From UBA1429 sp964482225 (GTDB lineage Bacteria > Chloroflexota > Anaerolineae > UBA1429): a stretch of 64,000 nucleotides of DNA. The position numbers and the translations under genes are program-made. Positions within the stretch are counted from its first letter, which is position 1. Every line of letters begins with the position of its first letter. The notes below the pieces were generated by a model, which searched no databases, was not told where the DNA came from, and saw nothing but the letters and a program-made list of their open reading frames with translations. Shown piece after piece: positions 29,816 to 38,198 of this stretch. The stretch covers positions 1 to 64,000 of the forward strand of contig CAYZWT010000023.1 of NCBI GenBank assembly GCA_964482225.1, given 5' to 3'.

Positions 29816-31062
29816 AGATCCTCTGCCAGGTCGGGGTAGAGCCTGCGTATGCAATCGGGGCAGATGCTATGGGTGAAATCCGCGCTGGAACGGTCCCTGA
29901 CATAGACCTCGATCTGCTCCCATTGCCCGTCCTCATCGCGGATGCGCTTGCAGTGGGCGCAGATGGGCAACAGTCCCTCTAGTGTGCGTACCTGTCCCAG
30001 CGCATCCTGGAGCGACGCGATCATCTGTTCGCGCTCGTGCTCCAACCGCCGGCGCTCGCTGATGTCCCGCAGGATTACCAAGCGACCCTGGCTACCATCT
30101 GGGCCCTGCATCAGAGGGACCATGCGCAGCTCGAGATAGCGCACCGGATCGTCCTCTAGCTTCAACTCGACCTGGGCTGCCTCTGTTCCCTCGGGCGCTG
30201 CCAGCGCGGCCCACGGGTTGCCCAGTGCGGCAACGCCTTGCCCGATCGGATCAACTCCCAAGGGAGCGACGAGTTGCCGCCCCGTCGGGTTCAGGTCCAC
30301 GATCCGGTTGCGGTCATCCAGCACAAGCACGCCATCGCTCATGGATTCGATCAGGGTATCCCTGGCCACCGGCACGATCTCCAGCCAGCGATAGCGGAAC
30401 AGGCCGATGGAGAGGATGACGCCGGATAGGGTAAAGGCCACCGGGCTCAGATCGAGATCGGGCCTGGGGTTCAGCCCCACCAGGCTGATGACGTTGAGCG
30501 CCCAGGGGATCAACATGCCGCCCAATAGGATCCAGGTCTGTACGCGGAACAGGCGCGGCCTGCGCCTGTGCGAGGCTGCCAACAGCACAATGGCCCATAG
30601 GAACAGGGCGTACGAGTAGATGGCGTTGGCCCAGAACCAGGGGCCGCCGGCAAAGATCGAGCCCGCCGTGGGCTCGCGCAAGCCCCCAAAGAACAACCCG
30701 TGCCAGGTATCGGTGAAAAGGAGCAACAGGGTCAGCGCCGCCCAACTCACCAAGGCGCCGACGACGCCCCGGGAGAGCCAGCGTTGGCGGCCTGTGTATT
30801 GTACGGCAAACAGCCAGATCCACACCGGCACAGACACGACGCCCACATAGGTCAGGTCGAGCCAGAAAAAGTGACTGGGCCGCCACAGCGTGGTCCAATG
30901 CAGGGCATAGGCGCCGCTCCACCAGACCATGGCCATCGTCATCGAGGCCAGGGCGCTCGCCCCGGAGACGCGCCGCCGTCGCTGCCGCGCCGCCAGGGCC
31001 ACCACCGCGGAGACCAGGGCTGAGAGCAACAACAGGGTAGCGTACAGATGATTGGGAGGCAT
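29812..31062 (-). CDS. 7TM-PAS signalling protein with C-terminal Cys-rich domain, no kinase
   Basis: A 416-residue protein: a HisKA_7TM-like N-terminal region of about seven helices (about 5-230), a PAS domain (about 235-350; DTLIESMSDGVLVLDDRNRIVDLNPTG), a short coiled coil, and a C-terminal domain CAHCKRIRDEDGQWEQIE...ICPDC that occurs in bacterial signalling proteins in place of, or after, kinase domains. There is no H-box, HATPase, GGDEF or EAL. The CxxC pairs likely bind a metal. It probably signals through another protein. It ends tail-to-tail with the zincin gene. Confidence 0.8.
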   Translation of the reverse strand: MPPNHLYATLLLLSALVSAVVALAARQRRRRVSGASALASMTMAMVWWSGAYALHWTTLWRPSHFFWLDLTYVGVVSVPVWIWLFAVQYTGRQRWLSRGVVGALVSWAALTLLLLFTDTWHGLFFGGLREPTAGSIFAGGPWFWANAIYSYALFLWAIVLLAASHRRRPRLFRVQTWILLGGMLIPWALNVISLVGLNPRPDLDLSPVAFTLSGVILSIGLFRYRWLEIVPVARDTLIESMSDGVLVLDDRNRIVDLNPTGRQLVAPLGVDPIGQGVAALGNPWAALAAPEGTEAAQVELKLEDDPVRYLELRMVPLMQGPDGSQGRLVILRDISERRRLEHEREQMIASLQDALGQVRTLEGLLPICAHCKRIRDEDGQWEQIEVYVRDRSSADFTHSICPDCIRRLYPDLAEDL

Positions 31063-31117
31063 GGGAGACCTCTCTCAGCGCCAATGGAATGGGTTCAGGC
31101 CAGTACGTCAGCGCCCA

Positions 31118-32149
31118 CTATGTCTGTGCAGGTTGTTGGCTGTGCGATTGCTCCTCATACGCTTTTTCGCTCAGGTAGCGCTCGGCCTCGATGGCGGCGG
31201 CTGCCCCGGCCCCTGCGGCGATCACGGTCTGGCGGAACCAGGGGTCTTGCACATCGCCGGCGGCATAGACGCCCGGCACGCTGGTGCGCTGGCGCTTGTC
31301 GGTGGCGATATAGCCCTCTGGGGTGAGATCGAGTTGGCCCTTGAAGAGCCAGGTATTGGGCACCAGGCCCACATAGACAAACACCCCATCGGCTTCCAGG
31401 ATGCGCGTCTCACCCGTCTGCATATCACGCAGCCGCACGCCCGTCACCGTGTTCTCGCCCAGGATCTCTTCCACCACCGAGTTCCAGACAAAGCGAATCT
31501 TGTCATTGGCTCGGGCGCGCTGCTCCAGAATGGGGCCGGCGCGCAGCTTGTCGCGGCGGTGAACGATGGTGATCTCTTGGGCAAAGCGGGTGAGATAGAG
31601 GCTCTCATCCACCGCGCTATCGCCGCCGCCCACCACGACGATGCGCTTGTCTTTGTAGAAAAAGCCGTCGCAGGTAGCGCAGAACGAGACGCCGTGGCCG
31701 ATAAACTTGCTCTCGCCGGGCACGTCCAGCTTGCGAGGCGAGGCGCCGGTGCAGATGATGATGCTCTTGGCCCGATAGGTGGGGCCGTATGTCTCGACCA
31801 CGAAAGGGTCGCCGGAGAGGTCCACGCGGGTCACTTCTTCATAGAGGATCTCGGCGCCAAAGCGCGTGGCGTGGTCTGCCATCTGCTGGGCCAGGGCCAT
31901 GCCGCCGATGCCTTCCGGAAAGCCGGGATAGTTCTCCATCTCGCTGGTGGTGGCCGCCTGGCCCCCCAGCGATTGGCCGACCAGGATCAGGGGCCGCAGT
32001 TGGGCCCGCCCCGCGTACAGCCCCGCCGTCAGGCCGGCCGGCCCGGCCCCGATGATGATCAGCTCGCGCGTCTGCTCATCCTGTCCGCTCTCCGCAGGCT
32101 TGCTTTGCTGCAAGCGGCTCATGTCTAGCGAAAACGACAGTTCACCCAT
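31118..32149 (-). CDS. trxB: thioredoxin-disulfide reductase
   Basis: A 343-residue FAD/NADPH disulfide reductase: FAD motif IIIGAGPAGLTAG, redox-active CATC (in SFCATCDGFFY), NADPH motif VVVGGGDSAVDESL with HRRDKLRA for phosphate, and the GVFVYVGLVPNT/AAGDVQD FAD C-terminal motif. It reduces thioredoxin with NADPH. A 25-residue Gln/Ser-rich N-terminal extension precedes the usual start. ATG 32149 follows GGGAGGCAC. It lies 166 bases downstream of the macroglobulin gene, with a hairpin between, so is a separate unit. Confidence 0.95.
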   Translation of the reverse strand: MGELSFSLDMSRLQQSKPAESGQDEQTRELIIIGAGPAGLTAGLYAGRAQLRPLILVGQSLGGQAATTSEMENYPGFPEGIGGMALAQQMADHATRFGAEILYEEVTRVDLSGDPFVVETYGPTYRAKSIIICTGASPRKLDVPGESKFIGHGVSFCATCDGFFYKDKRIVVVGGGDSAVDESLYLTRFAQEITIVHRRDKLRAGPILEQRARANDKIRFVWNSVVEEILGENTVTGVRLRDMQTGETRILEADGVFVYVGLVPNTWLFKGQLDLTPEGYIATDKRQRTSVPGVYAAGDVQDPWFRQTVIAAGAGAAAAIEAERYLSEKAYEEQSHSQQPAQT

Positions 32150-32254
32150 CTGTGCCTCCCACGGCGCGGCGCACCCAGCGTGCAAACAACGATATGACAG
32201 GCCACATGGTACCCCCGACGCGGCCAGAACTCAAGTTCGTGGAAAGCAGCAGAT

Positions 32255-32281
32255 GGAGGGCGGGCGTCTCGCCCGCCCTCC
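32255..32281 (-). terminator. hairpin after the macroglobulin gene
   Basis: A perfect 12-bp stem, GGAGGGCGGGCG with its complement, flanks a 3-base loop. It is 35 bases beyond the stop of the macroglobulin gene; TTTCC lies a little further on the minus strand. Likely terminator. Confidence 0.55.
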
Positions 32282-32315
32282 GTGCCTGTTCGCCCCCAAA
32301 TGTGCGCCCCGCGTC

Positions 32316-35300
32316 CTACGGTTGCACCTGAAAGATCAGCCCCTCGGTGCGGCCAAAGACGTCCGGCTCGTACATCTGATAGGCCAGCGCCGGCATCACC
32401 CGGAAGAAACCGGGCGTTGTGCAGCGCAGTTGATACTGGAACTCGTAGGTGCCCCGGGCCAGCTCGGTGGCAAAGAGCACCAGTTTCTCGTCGCGCAGCT
32501 CGGTATGGGTGGGCCAGTGGGTGAACCACCACAGGTCATAGTCCCACTCGGCCTCGATCACGGGCCGCAAGCCCGCATCCATCTCGTCCACGCGGCGCGT
32601 GGTGGCCAGGCTGGGGTCAATCCCCTCGCACCCGGCAGGGTAAGCGTCCTCCAGCACCAGATAGTAGACATCGCGCGGCGCGATCAGCGTCAGCTTGACG
32701 TTGACGATGTCGTTTACCCGCGCGGCGGTCACCGGCTCGTCCGGACGATCCGCCAGGGCGTGCTCGCGATAGACGATCACGCCCCGATCCAACGGCTGGA
32801 TCTGCTCGATGGGCAGATAGTACTGTAGGAACGCGCTATAGTAGAGCCGCCCGGGGGCGTCCCCCGGCTGGCGCTCGATCACGACATAGCTATCCTGACC
32901 CTGGGCCAGCTCCTCGATGGGCACATTGGCCGTGACCTGCTGGCCCACCGTGGCGGGCGTCACCTGCCCGGCTGCCTGCTCGACCCCGTCCACGCTCAGG
33001 CTGTAGGCATAGTTCGCCTCTAGCTCGCCCGTGGCGACCATGACGTCCGTCAGCGCCAGGATGGCCCAGACGTTCTCCTGGGTGGTCTCCCAGCGGCCCG
33101 TGGAGCGCGCCATGGTCAGCCAGCGCACGGCCTGTGGCAGCAGGGCCTGCTCCGGGTCCATCCAGACCAGGGCGCGCAGCACCAGGGCGCTGGTGCGCGT
33201 ATCGGTGCTCATCTGCCAGGGGCTGTGGCGCTCCTCTTGCCAGCTCATGCCCGTGGCGCTGAGCAGCGCTGCGTCCACCAGCTCGTTCTCCAGGATGCCC
33301 ACGCGGGCCGGCTCGTCCGGCTCTAGCAGGCGCAACGTCATGCCCAAGTAGGCCTGGGCAAAGAGCGAGAGCTGGCCGCGATCCTCGAACAGGGCCACGG
33401 CGCGCCCCAAGTCGCCCTGGCCTGCCTCGGCCAGCGCATAGAGCACCGCCGCACGCGTGTCATAGTGATCCTGGGTGACGGGGCGCGTGCTATCCAGCCA
33501 GTTGTACAGGTACTCGACGGCGCGATCCACGCTGCGGGCATCCACGATGAACCCTGCCTCACGGGCCTGGGCCATGCCGAACAAGGCATAGGCCGTGATC
33601 AGCGGCGAGCTCTCCGAGGCAGCCCACCAGCCCCAGCCGCCATCGTTGCCCTGCAAGGTATAGAGACGTTGCAGCCCGATGGCCACCTGTTGCGGCAAGC
33701 GCGCCGCCAGGTCCGGATCCTCCAGCCCCAGGTCGCGCAGCGCCCGGAAGGTGGCCACGTTGGGCAGAAAGCGGCTGACGGTCTGCTCGACGCAGTCGTA
33801 GGGGAAAGCCTCTAGGTAGTCGAGTCCTTCACGCATGGCCGCTGCCAGCGAGGGCTCCAGGTGTACGGTCAGCCCACCCTGGCGCGACATAACGTCTTCG
33901 GGCAGCCGCAGCGCCTCGATGACGCGATCCTGCACCTGGCCCGCCGTGCCCACCACCTCGGGTGTGCTGGCATGGTAGACCGGGATGCTGATGCGCGTGG
34001 CATCGTGGTGGCCGCCGCCCTGGGCGCTGTAGGTGAGTACCACCTCATCCACCGGCGCCACTGTTGCAGGCCACTGGACGGTTTGGCGGCCGCCCGCCGG
34101 CACGGGGATCGTCTGCTCGGCATTGAAGAACATCAGCCCGATGGCCTCCAAGGTCACCTGGATATCGAGATCGTCGTCGGTGTTGTTGTGGATCACGGCG
34201 CCCAGGGTCGGCTCGTCATCTATGACCATAAAGCGCGGCGTCATGGGCCGGATCATGATCGCCAGGCTGCTGACGATATCGGTCTGGCCGCGGCCCACCA
34301 GGGTCTCTTCCGTCACCGCCTGAGCGGTCATGCGCCAGGTGGTCAGGTTATCGGGCAGCGTGACGCTGACCGTAGCCGTTCCGTCGGTGCCGGTGCGCAC
34401 CGAAGGCAGCCACAGGGCCGTATCGGGGAACTCGGTGCGGAGACCCTCGCCGCCATCGCCGCCGCCGCCGCCCTTGCCGTCCTGGTCGGCGGCATCGGGC
34501 GCCTCAGGGGCGCGCCGGCGCGTCAGCGAGAGGGCCGTGTTGACGGCCAGCCCGCGCTCGCCGTAAAAGGCGGCCACGATATCAGGGGGCGCGCCGCCCA
34601 CCAGACTCTCGACGGCCAGGTCCACCATCTGCACAGCCACCTCGGCCTGGGCCGGGCGCCCGGCATAGTCGCGCACCTGGATGGTAAAAGTCGCCTCGTC
34701 GCGCGGCTGATAGCCGGCCTGCTTGTCAGGCGTGATGGTCACCTCGAGTTCGCGCTGCTCCGGCGAGACGGTGAGCATGACATAACCCAGGCGAAAGCCC
34801 GGATCGCGCACGTCCTCGCCCATGCCGCGTACCAACACCACCGAGACAAAGACGTTGGGCGCGTACTCGGGCAGGATCGGCAGGTCCAGCAGCTCGCTGT
34901 TGCTCTCCAGCTCGATCAAGCGGTATTCCAGGATGCCGCCGCGCTCGATGGTCAGCAGCGCCGTCACCGGCCCCGCAAAGGGCGAGGGGATCAGGATCGA
35001 GGCCGTATCGCCGGGGGCATAACTCTTTTTGTCCGCCACCAGCTCGATGCGGTTGTTGTCCTGCTGGCCCCAGTTGATGAACGCCGTGTCGCTGACCCAG
35101 ACATAGAGGGCGCTGCGCACCTGGTTACCGGCGTCATCGGCGGCGTTGGCGGTTACCTTGTAGGCGCCGCCCTCGCGCGGCGTAAAGGTCAGCCGCGCCT
35201 GGCCGCGAGCGTCGGTGAGCACCGTCTCGGTGTGCACGGGCGTGCTGCGCACCTGGTTCTCCCAGTAGTAGTTGCCATCGGCGCCGCGCACCTGGACGCT

Positions 35301-38198
35301 CAGCCACTCGTGAAGCGCTACCACCAGCTCTACCGTGCGGCGCGCCAGAGGCTCGCCCTGGGTGTCCACCGTCAACACGCCGATGCCCAGGGGCTCGTTG
35401 GCCGTCCCCACATAGCTCTCGGCGGTCAGGCCGACGTATAGCCCGCCCTTGTGTACGATGGCGGCGGCCTGGCCGGTGACCTCCTGGTTGTTGACGTCCA
35501 CCACGGACATCTGGACCGTCAGCATGCGGCTCTGGAAGCCCTGGAGCTCGGTGGGCACGGTGATGGTCAAGCGTCCGTCGGCGTCGGTGCGCCCGCGCCC
35601 CTCGGTCAGCAGGCCCAGGTCCAGGGTGCGCGCCTCGGCGTCGTCATAGTCATAGTCGCCAAAGCTGTACCAGCCCTCGCCCTGGTAGCGATCGAAATAG
35701 TAGGGCGCGCCGAACACGCGCCAGAGCACGTCCGCATCGGACACAGGGCCGCCAAAGTAGAACTCGGCTGCCACCTCGGCCTGCATCGGCTCGCCTGAGA
35801 CGTACTCGGCCTGGTCCAGACTGGCGGTCACCTGAAACTCGGGGCGGCGATACTCGGCCACCTGGAAAGGCGCCTCGAAATACTGCTCGCCGTAGGTAAA
35901 GATCAGGACATAGTAGCCCAGGGCGGCGTCGTCGCCCAGGAGCACCTGGCCATCCAGCGAACCCACATCGTTCAGCGTCAGGGTGTCCTGCCACACCTCG
36001 CGCCCCTGGCTGTCAATCAGCATGACGCGCACGGGCGCATCGGTGGGGGGCAGGCTGTAGCGCACATCGTCATCGGCCCGCAGGAAGCCTTTGTAGTAAA
36101 CCGTCTGGCCGGGCCGATAGATGCGGCGCTCGGTGTAAAAATAGCCGGTATACTCTTGCACCTCCCAGGCCACGGGCAGGTTGTAGAACCAGGGAGCGAT
36201 GCCGTCGCTCCATTGGTTCTGGGCTGCGCCGATCTCGTCGCCCGCATAGGCGATGGCCAGGATGCTCTCCCAGCGCCCCTGCTCGGGGACCGCCAGGGTA
36301 AGCAGGCCATCGGCATCGGTGCGCCCGCGATCCACCTCTTGCCCGGTGGCGCCATAGAGCACCACCTCCACATCCGCCAATGGTTGCCCGTCCTGCAGAT
36401 CCGTGACCCACACCAGCGCCTGGTCGGGCGCCGTCTTGAGGGTCACATTCATGGGCGTCACCACCAAGATATGGTGCTCGGAGCGGCTCACCTCGGGGGC
36501 CGTTGCCCGCAATACATAGATGCCCGAGGGCAGCCGTTGCGGCAGATCGGGCGCCAGGCGGGTGGTTAGGGTGCGCGTCTCGTTCAGCGCGCCCGTGGCC
36601 CGCTGCGACCAGGACGCGATCAGGTCTTGCGGCTGCGCCCGGAAGCGATCCCAGTTGGGCCAGCCTCCTTCTTGGGTCAAGTTCAGCAGCCCTTCGGGCG
36701 AAAGCTCGAACAGCTCCAGGTCAACCCTCGAGATGTTGACGTACCGCACAGAGATGCTGTCATCCGTGTACGAGTTGTACACGCCCACCGGCCCCTGGGT
36801 CACCAGGCTCAGGGATGGTTCCGTGGCGCGGGTGACAAAGCCCAAGACAAACTCTTCCGACAGCGCCTCTCCAAAGCGGTCCAGCGCCTCGGTCGAGATG
36901 GTCAGGGTATAGCGGGTCGAGGGACGCAGGGAGGTCGAGACCCACAGCTCGGTGTCGTCGTACTGCCAGAACGTGTAGGTGCTGACAGTCGGGGTGATGG
37001 TAAGAGCCTTCTGGACGGCCTCGCGGTCCATAGGCGCGGAAAAGTTGATTTGCACCGATTGCCAGAGGTCCACGCGGGTGGCCCCTTGAGCAGGGCTGGT
37101 GCGCGTCACCCGGGGCAGGGGTGCCACCTGAAAGCGCCAGGCGTCATCCTGGGGGATGGTGGCCTCGCCCTGGGCGGCATGTGCACCGGCGGCCAGCCGG
37201 ATCACGTACTCGGCGCCGCGCAGCAGGGGCTCATCGGGCGTAAAGCGCAGTGAGAGGTCCTGCCAGGAGAACGCGCCCGCCACGGGCTCGCCCGAAGGCG
37301 CCACGGCAAGCTCAAAGCGTTCCTCCACCGTCGCAGCATCCATCTCCTGGTTGAACATGAGCGTGATCTCGGCGGCGGGATCCACCAGGGTCGCCTGATG
37401 GAGAGGATAGACCGCCACGACGGCGGGCGGCTGGGTGGCAAAGGACCACTGGTAGCCCTCGTCCAACAGGGCGCCGCCGGCCTCCAGCCCAGTCGCCACC
37501 ACGGCGGTATAGGTCGTCCCCGCCAACAGACGCTCGGCGGGCGTAAAGCGATAGACAGATGTATTCACCCAGACGCCCTCGCCCGGCACCGCCGGGCTCA
37601 GGGCCAGCGGGTTCACCAGCTCGCTCTGCTCCCGGATCGCCGTCAGGGGCACCACGGGGCGGTTGAACACCACCGTGATCTGGGAGGCGGGGTCTACATT
37701 CTCGCTTTCGGGCCGGGGGAACACGTCCGCCACCTCGATATAGCCCACGGTGCGAAAGCGAAAGGCGATCTCGCGGGCCAGTTCGAGCCGTGTGGTGGAC
37801 ATGGCCGATGCGTCTACTGTGACGCTATAGACTTGATCGCGCTCCCAGCCATCAACCGGCGCAAAGCGCATCGTGTCGTCGGCCGGCCAGGTGACGCTGC
37901 CCGCGACCTCGGGCGAGAGGCGCAGGGCCGCCTCGACGCTGGCGCGATCCATGGGCTGATCGAACACCAGTTCCAGGGCGCCATCCAGGGCCAGTTCCTC
38001 GCCCGAGGCGGGCGATTGGCCCAGCAGGCGCGGGGGCAGTGGGGGCAACGGTGTGCTGGTTGCCTCCGGTACGGCTGTCGGCGGCAGCACCACCTCCAGC
38101 GAGGGCACAGGCGTCGGAAGGGGCTCGCCCGTCTGGCAGCCCGTCAAGACGCCGAGTAGGAACAACAAGCCCAGCGCGAAAACCAGGGTACGTTTCAT
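32316..38198 (-). CDS. yfhM: bacterial alpha-2-macroglobulin lipoprotein with intact thioester
   Basis: A 1960-residue lipoprotein (signal helix, lipobox LTGC with Cys21). Three to four Ig-like Big_5 domains (about 50-430) precede the MG domains, an A2M bait/ANA region, and the thioester domain with C1469-V-E-Q1472 in YDCVEQTVSRF. It then has alpha/alpha-toroid repeats (GNDGGWGWW) and the receptor-like C-terminal domain. Bacterial A2Ms trap incoming proteases in the periplasm or at the surface. Its ATG overlaps the stop of pbpC (ATGA), the classic A2M-PBP1C pair, thought to repair breached peptidoglycan while protecting against proteases. Confidence 0.95.
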   Translation of the reverse strand: MKRTLVFALGLLFLLGVLTGCQTGEPLPTPVPSLEVVLPPTAVPEATSTPLPPLPPRLLGQSPASGEELALDGALELVFDQPMDRASVEAALRLSPEVAGSVTWPADDTMRFAPVDGWERDQVYSVTVDASAMSTTRLELAREIAFRFRTVGYIEVADVFPRPESENVDPASQITVVFNRPVVPLTAIREQSELVNPLALSPAVPGEGVWVNTSVYRFTPAERLLAGTTYTAVVATGLEAGGALLDEGYQWSFATQPPAVVAVYPLHQATLVDPAAEITLMFNQEMDAATVEERFELAVAPSGEPVAGAFSWQDLSLRFTPDEPLLRGAEYVIRLAAGAHAAQGEATIPQDDAWRFQVAPLPRVTRTSPAQGATRVDLWQSVQINFSAPMDREAVQKALTITPTVSTYTFWQYDDTELWVSTSLRPSTRYTLTISTEALDRFGEALSEEFVLGFVTRATEPSLSLVTQGPVGVYNSYTDDSISVRYVNISRVDLELFELSPEGLLNLTQEGGWPNWDRFRAQPQDLIASWSQRATGALNETRTLTTRLAPDLPQRLPSGIYVLRATAPEVSRSEHHILVVTPMNVTLKTAPDQALVWVTDLQDGQPLADVEVVLYGATGQEVDRGRTDADGLLTLAVPEQGRWESILAIAYAGDEIGAAQNQWSDGIAPWFYNLPVAWEVQEYTGYFYTERRIYRPGQTVYYKGFLRADDDVRYSLPPTDAPVRVMLIDSQGREVWQDTLTLNDVGSLDGQVLLGDDAALGYYVLIFTYGEQYFEAPFQVAEYRRPEFQVTASLDQAEYVSGEPMQAEVAAEFYFGGPVSDADVLWRVFGAPYYFDRYQGEGWYSFGDYDYDDAEARTLDLGLLTEGRGRTDADGRLTITVPTELQGFQSRMLTVQMSVVDVNNQEVTGQAAAIVHKGGLYVGLTAESYVGTANEPLGIGVLTVDTQGEPLARRTVELVVALHEWLSVQVRGADGNYYWENQVRSTPVHTETVLTDARGQARLTFTPREGGAYKVTANAADDAGNQVRSALYVWVSDTAFINWGQQDNNRIELVADKKSYAPGDTASILIPSPFAGPVTALLTIERGGILEYRLIELESNSELLDLPILPEYAPNVFVSVVLVRGMGEDVRDPGFRLGYVMLTVSPEQRELEVTITPDKQAGYQPRDEATFTIQVRDYAGRPAQAEVAVQMVDLAVESLVGGAPPDIVAAFYGERGLAVNTALSLTRRRAPEAPDAADQDGKGGGGGDGGEGLRTEFPDTALWLPSVRTGTDGTATVSVTLPDNLTTWRMTAQAVTEETLVGRGQTDIVSSLAIMIRPMTPRFMVIDDEPTLGAVIHNNTDDDLDIQVTLEAIGLMFFNAEQTIPVPAGGRQTVQWPATVAPVDEVVLTYSAQGGGHHDATRISIPVYHASTPEVVGTAGQVQDRVIEALRLPEDVMSRQGGLTVHLEPSLAAAMREGLDYLEAFPYDCVEQTVSRFLPNVATFRALRDLGLEDPDLAARLPQQVAIGLQRLYTLQGNDGGWGWWAASESSPLITAYALFGMAQAREAGFIVDARSVDRAVEYLYNWLDSTRPVTQDHYDTRAAVLYALAEAGQGDLGRAVALFEDRGQLSLFAQAYLGMTLRLLEPDEPARVGILENELVDAALLSATGMSWQEERHSPWQMSTDTRTSALVLRALVWMDPEQALLPQAVRWLTMARSTGRWETTQENVWAILALTDVMVATGELEANYAYSLSVDGVEQAAGQVTPATVGQQVTANVPIEELAQGQDSYVVIERQPGDAPGRLYYSAFLQYYLPIEQIQPLDRGVIVYREHALADRPDEPVTAARVNDIVNVKLTLIAPRDVYYLVLEDAYPAGCEGIDPSLATTRRVDEMDAGLRPVIEAEWDYDLWWFTHWPTHTELRDEKLVLFATELARGTYEFQYQLRCTTPGFFRVMPALAYQMYEPDVFGRTEGLIFQVQP

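Noticed and set aside
33861..35441. 526-residue plus-strand frame inside the macroglobulin gene
   Set aside because: It is antisense to a continuous, domain-rich macroglobulin; the composition (His, Arg, Gly-rich) is typical of a GC-rich shadow frame.
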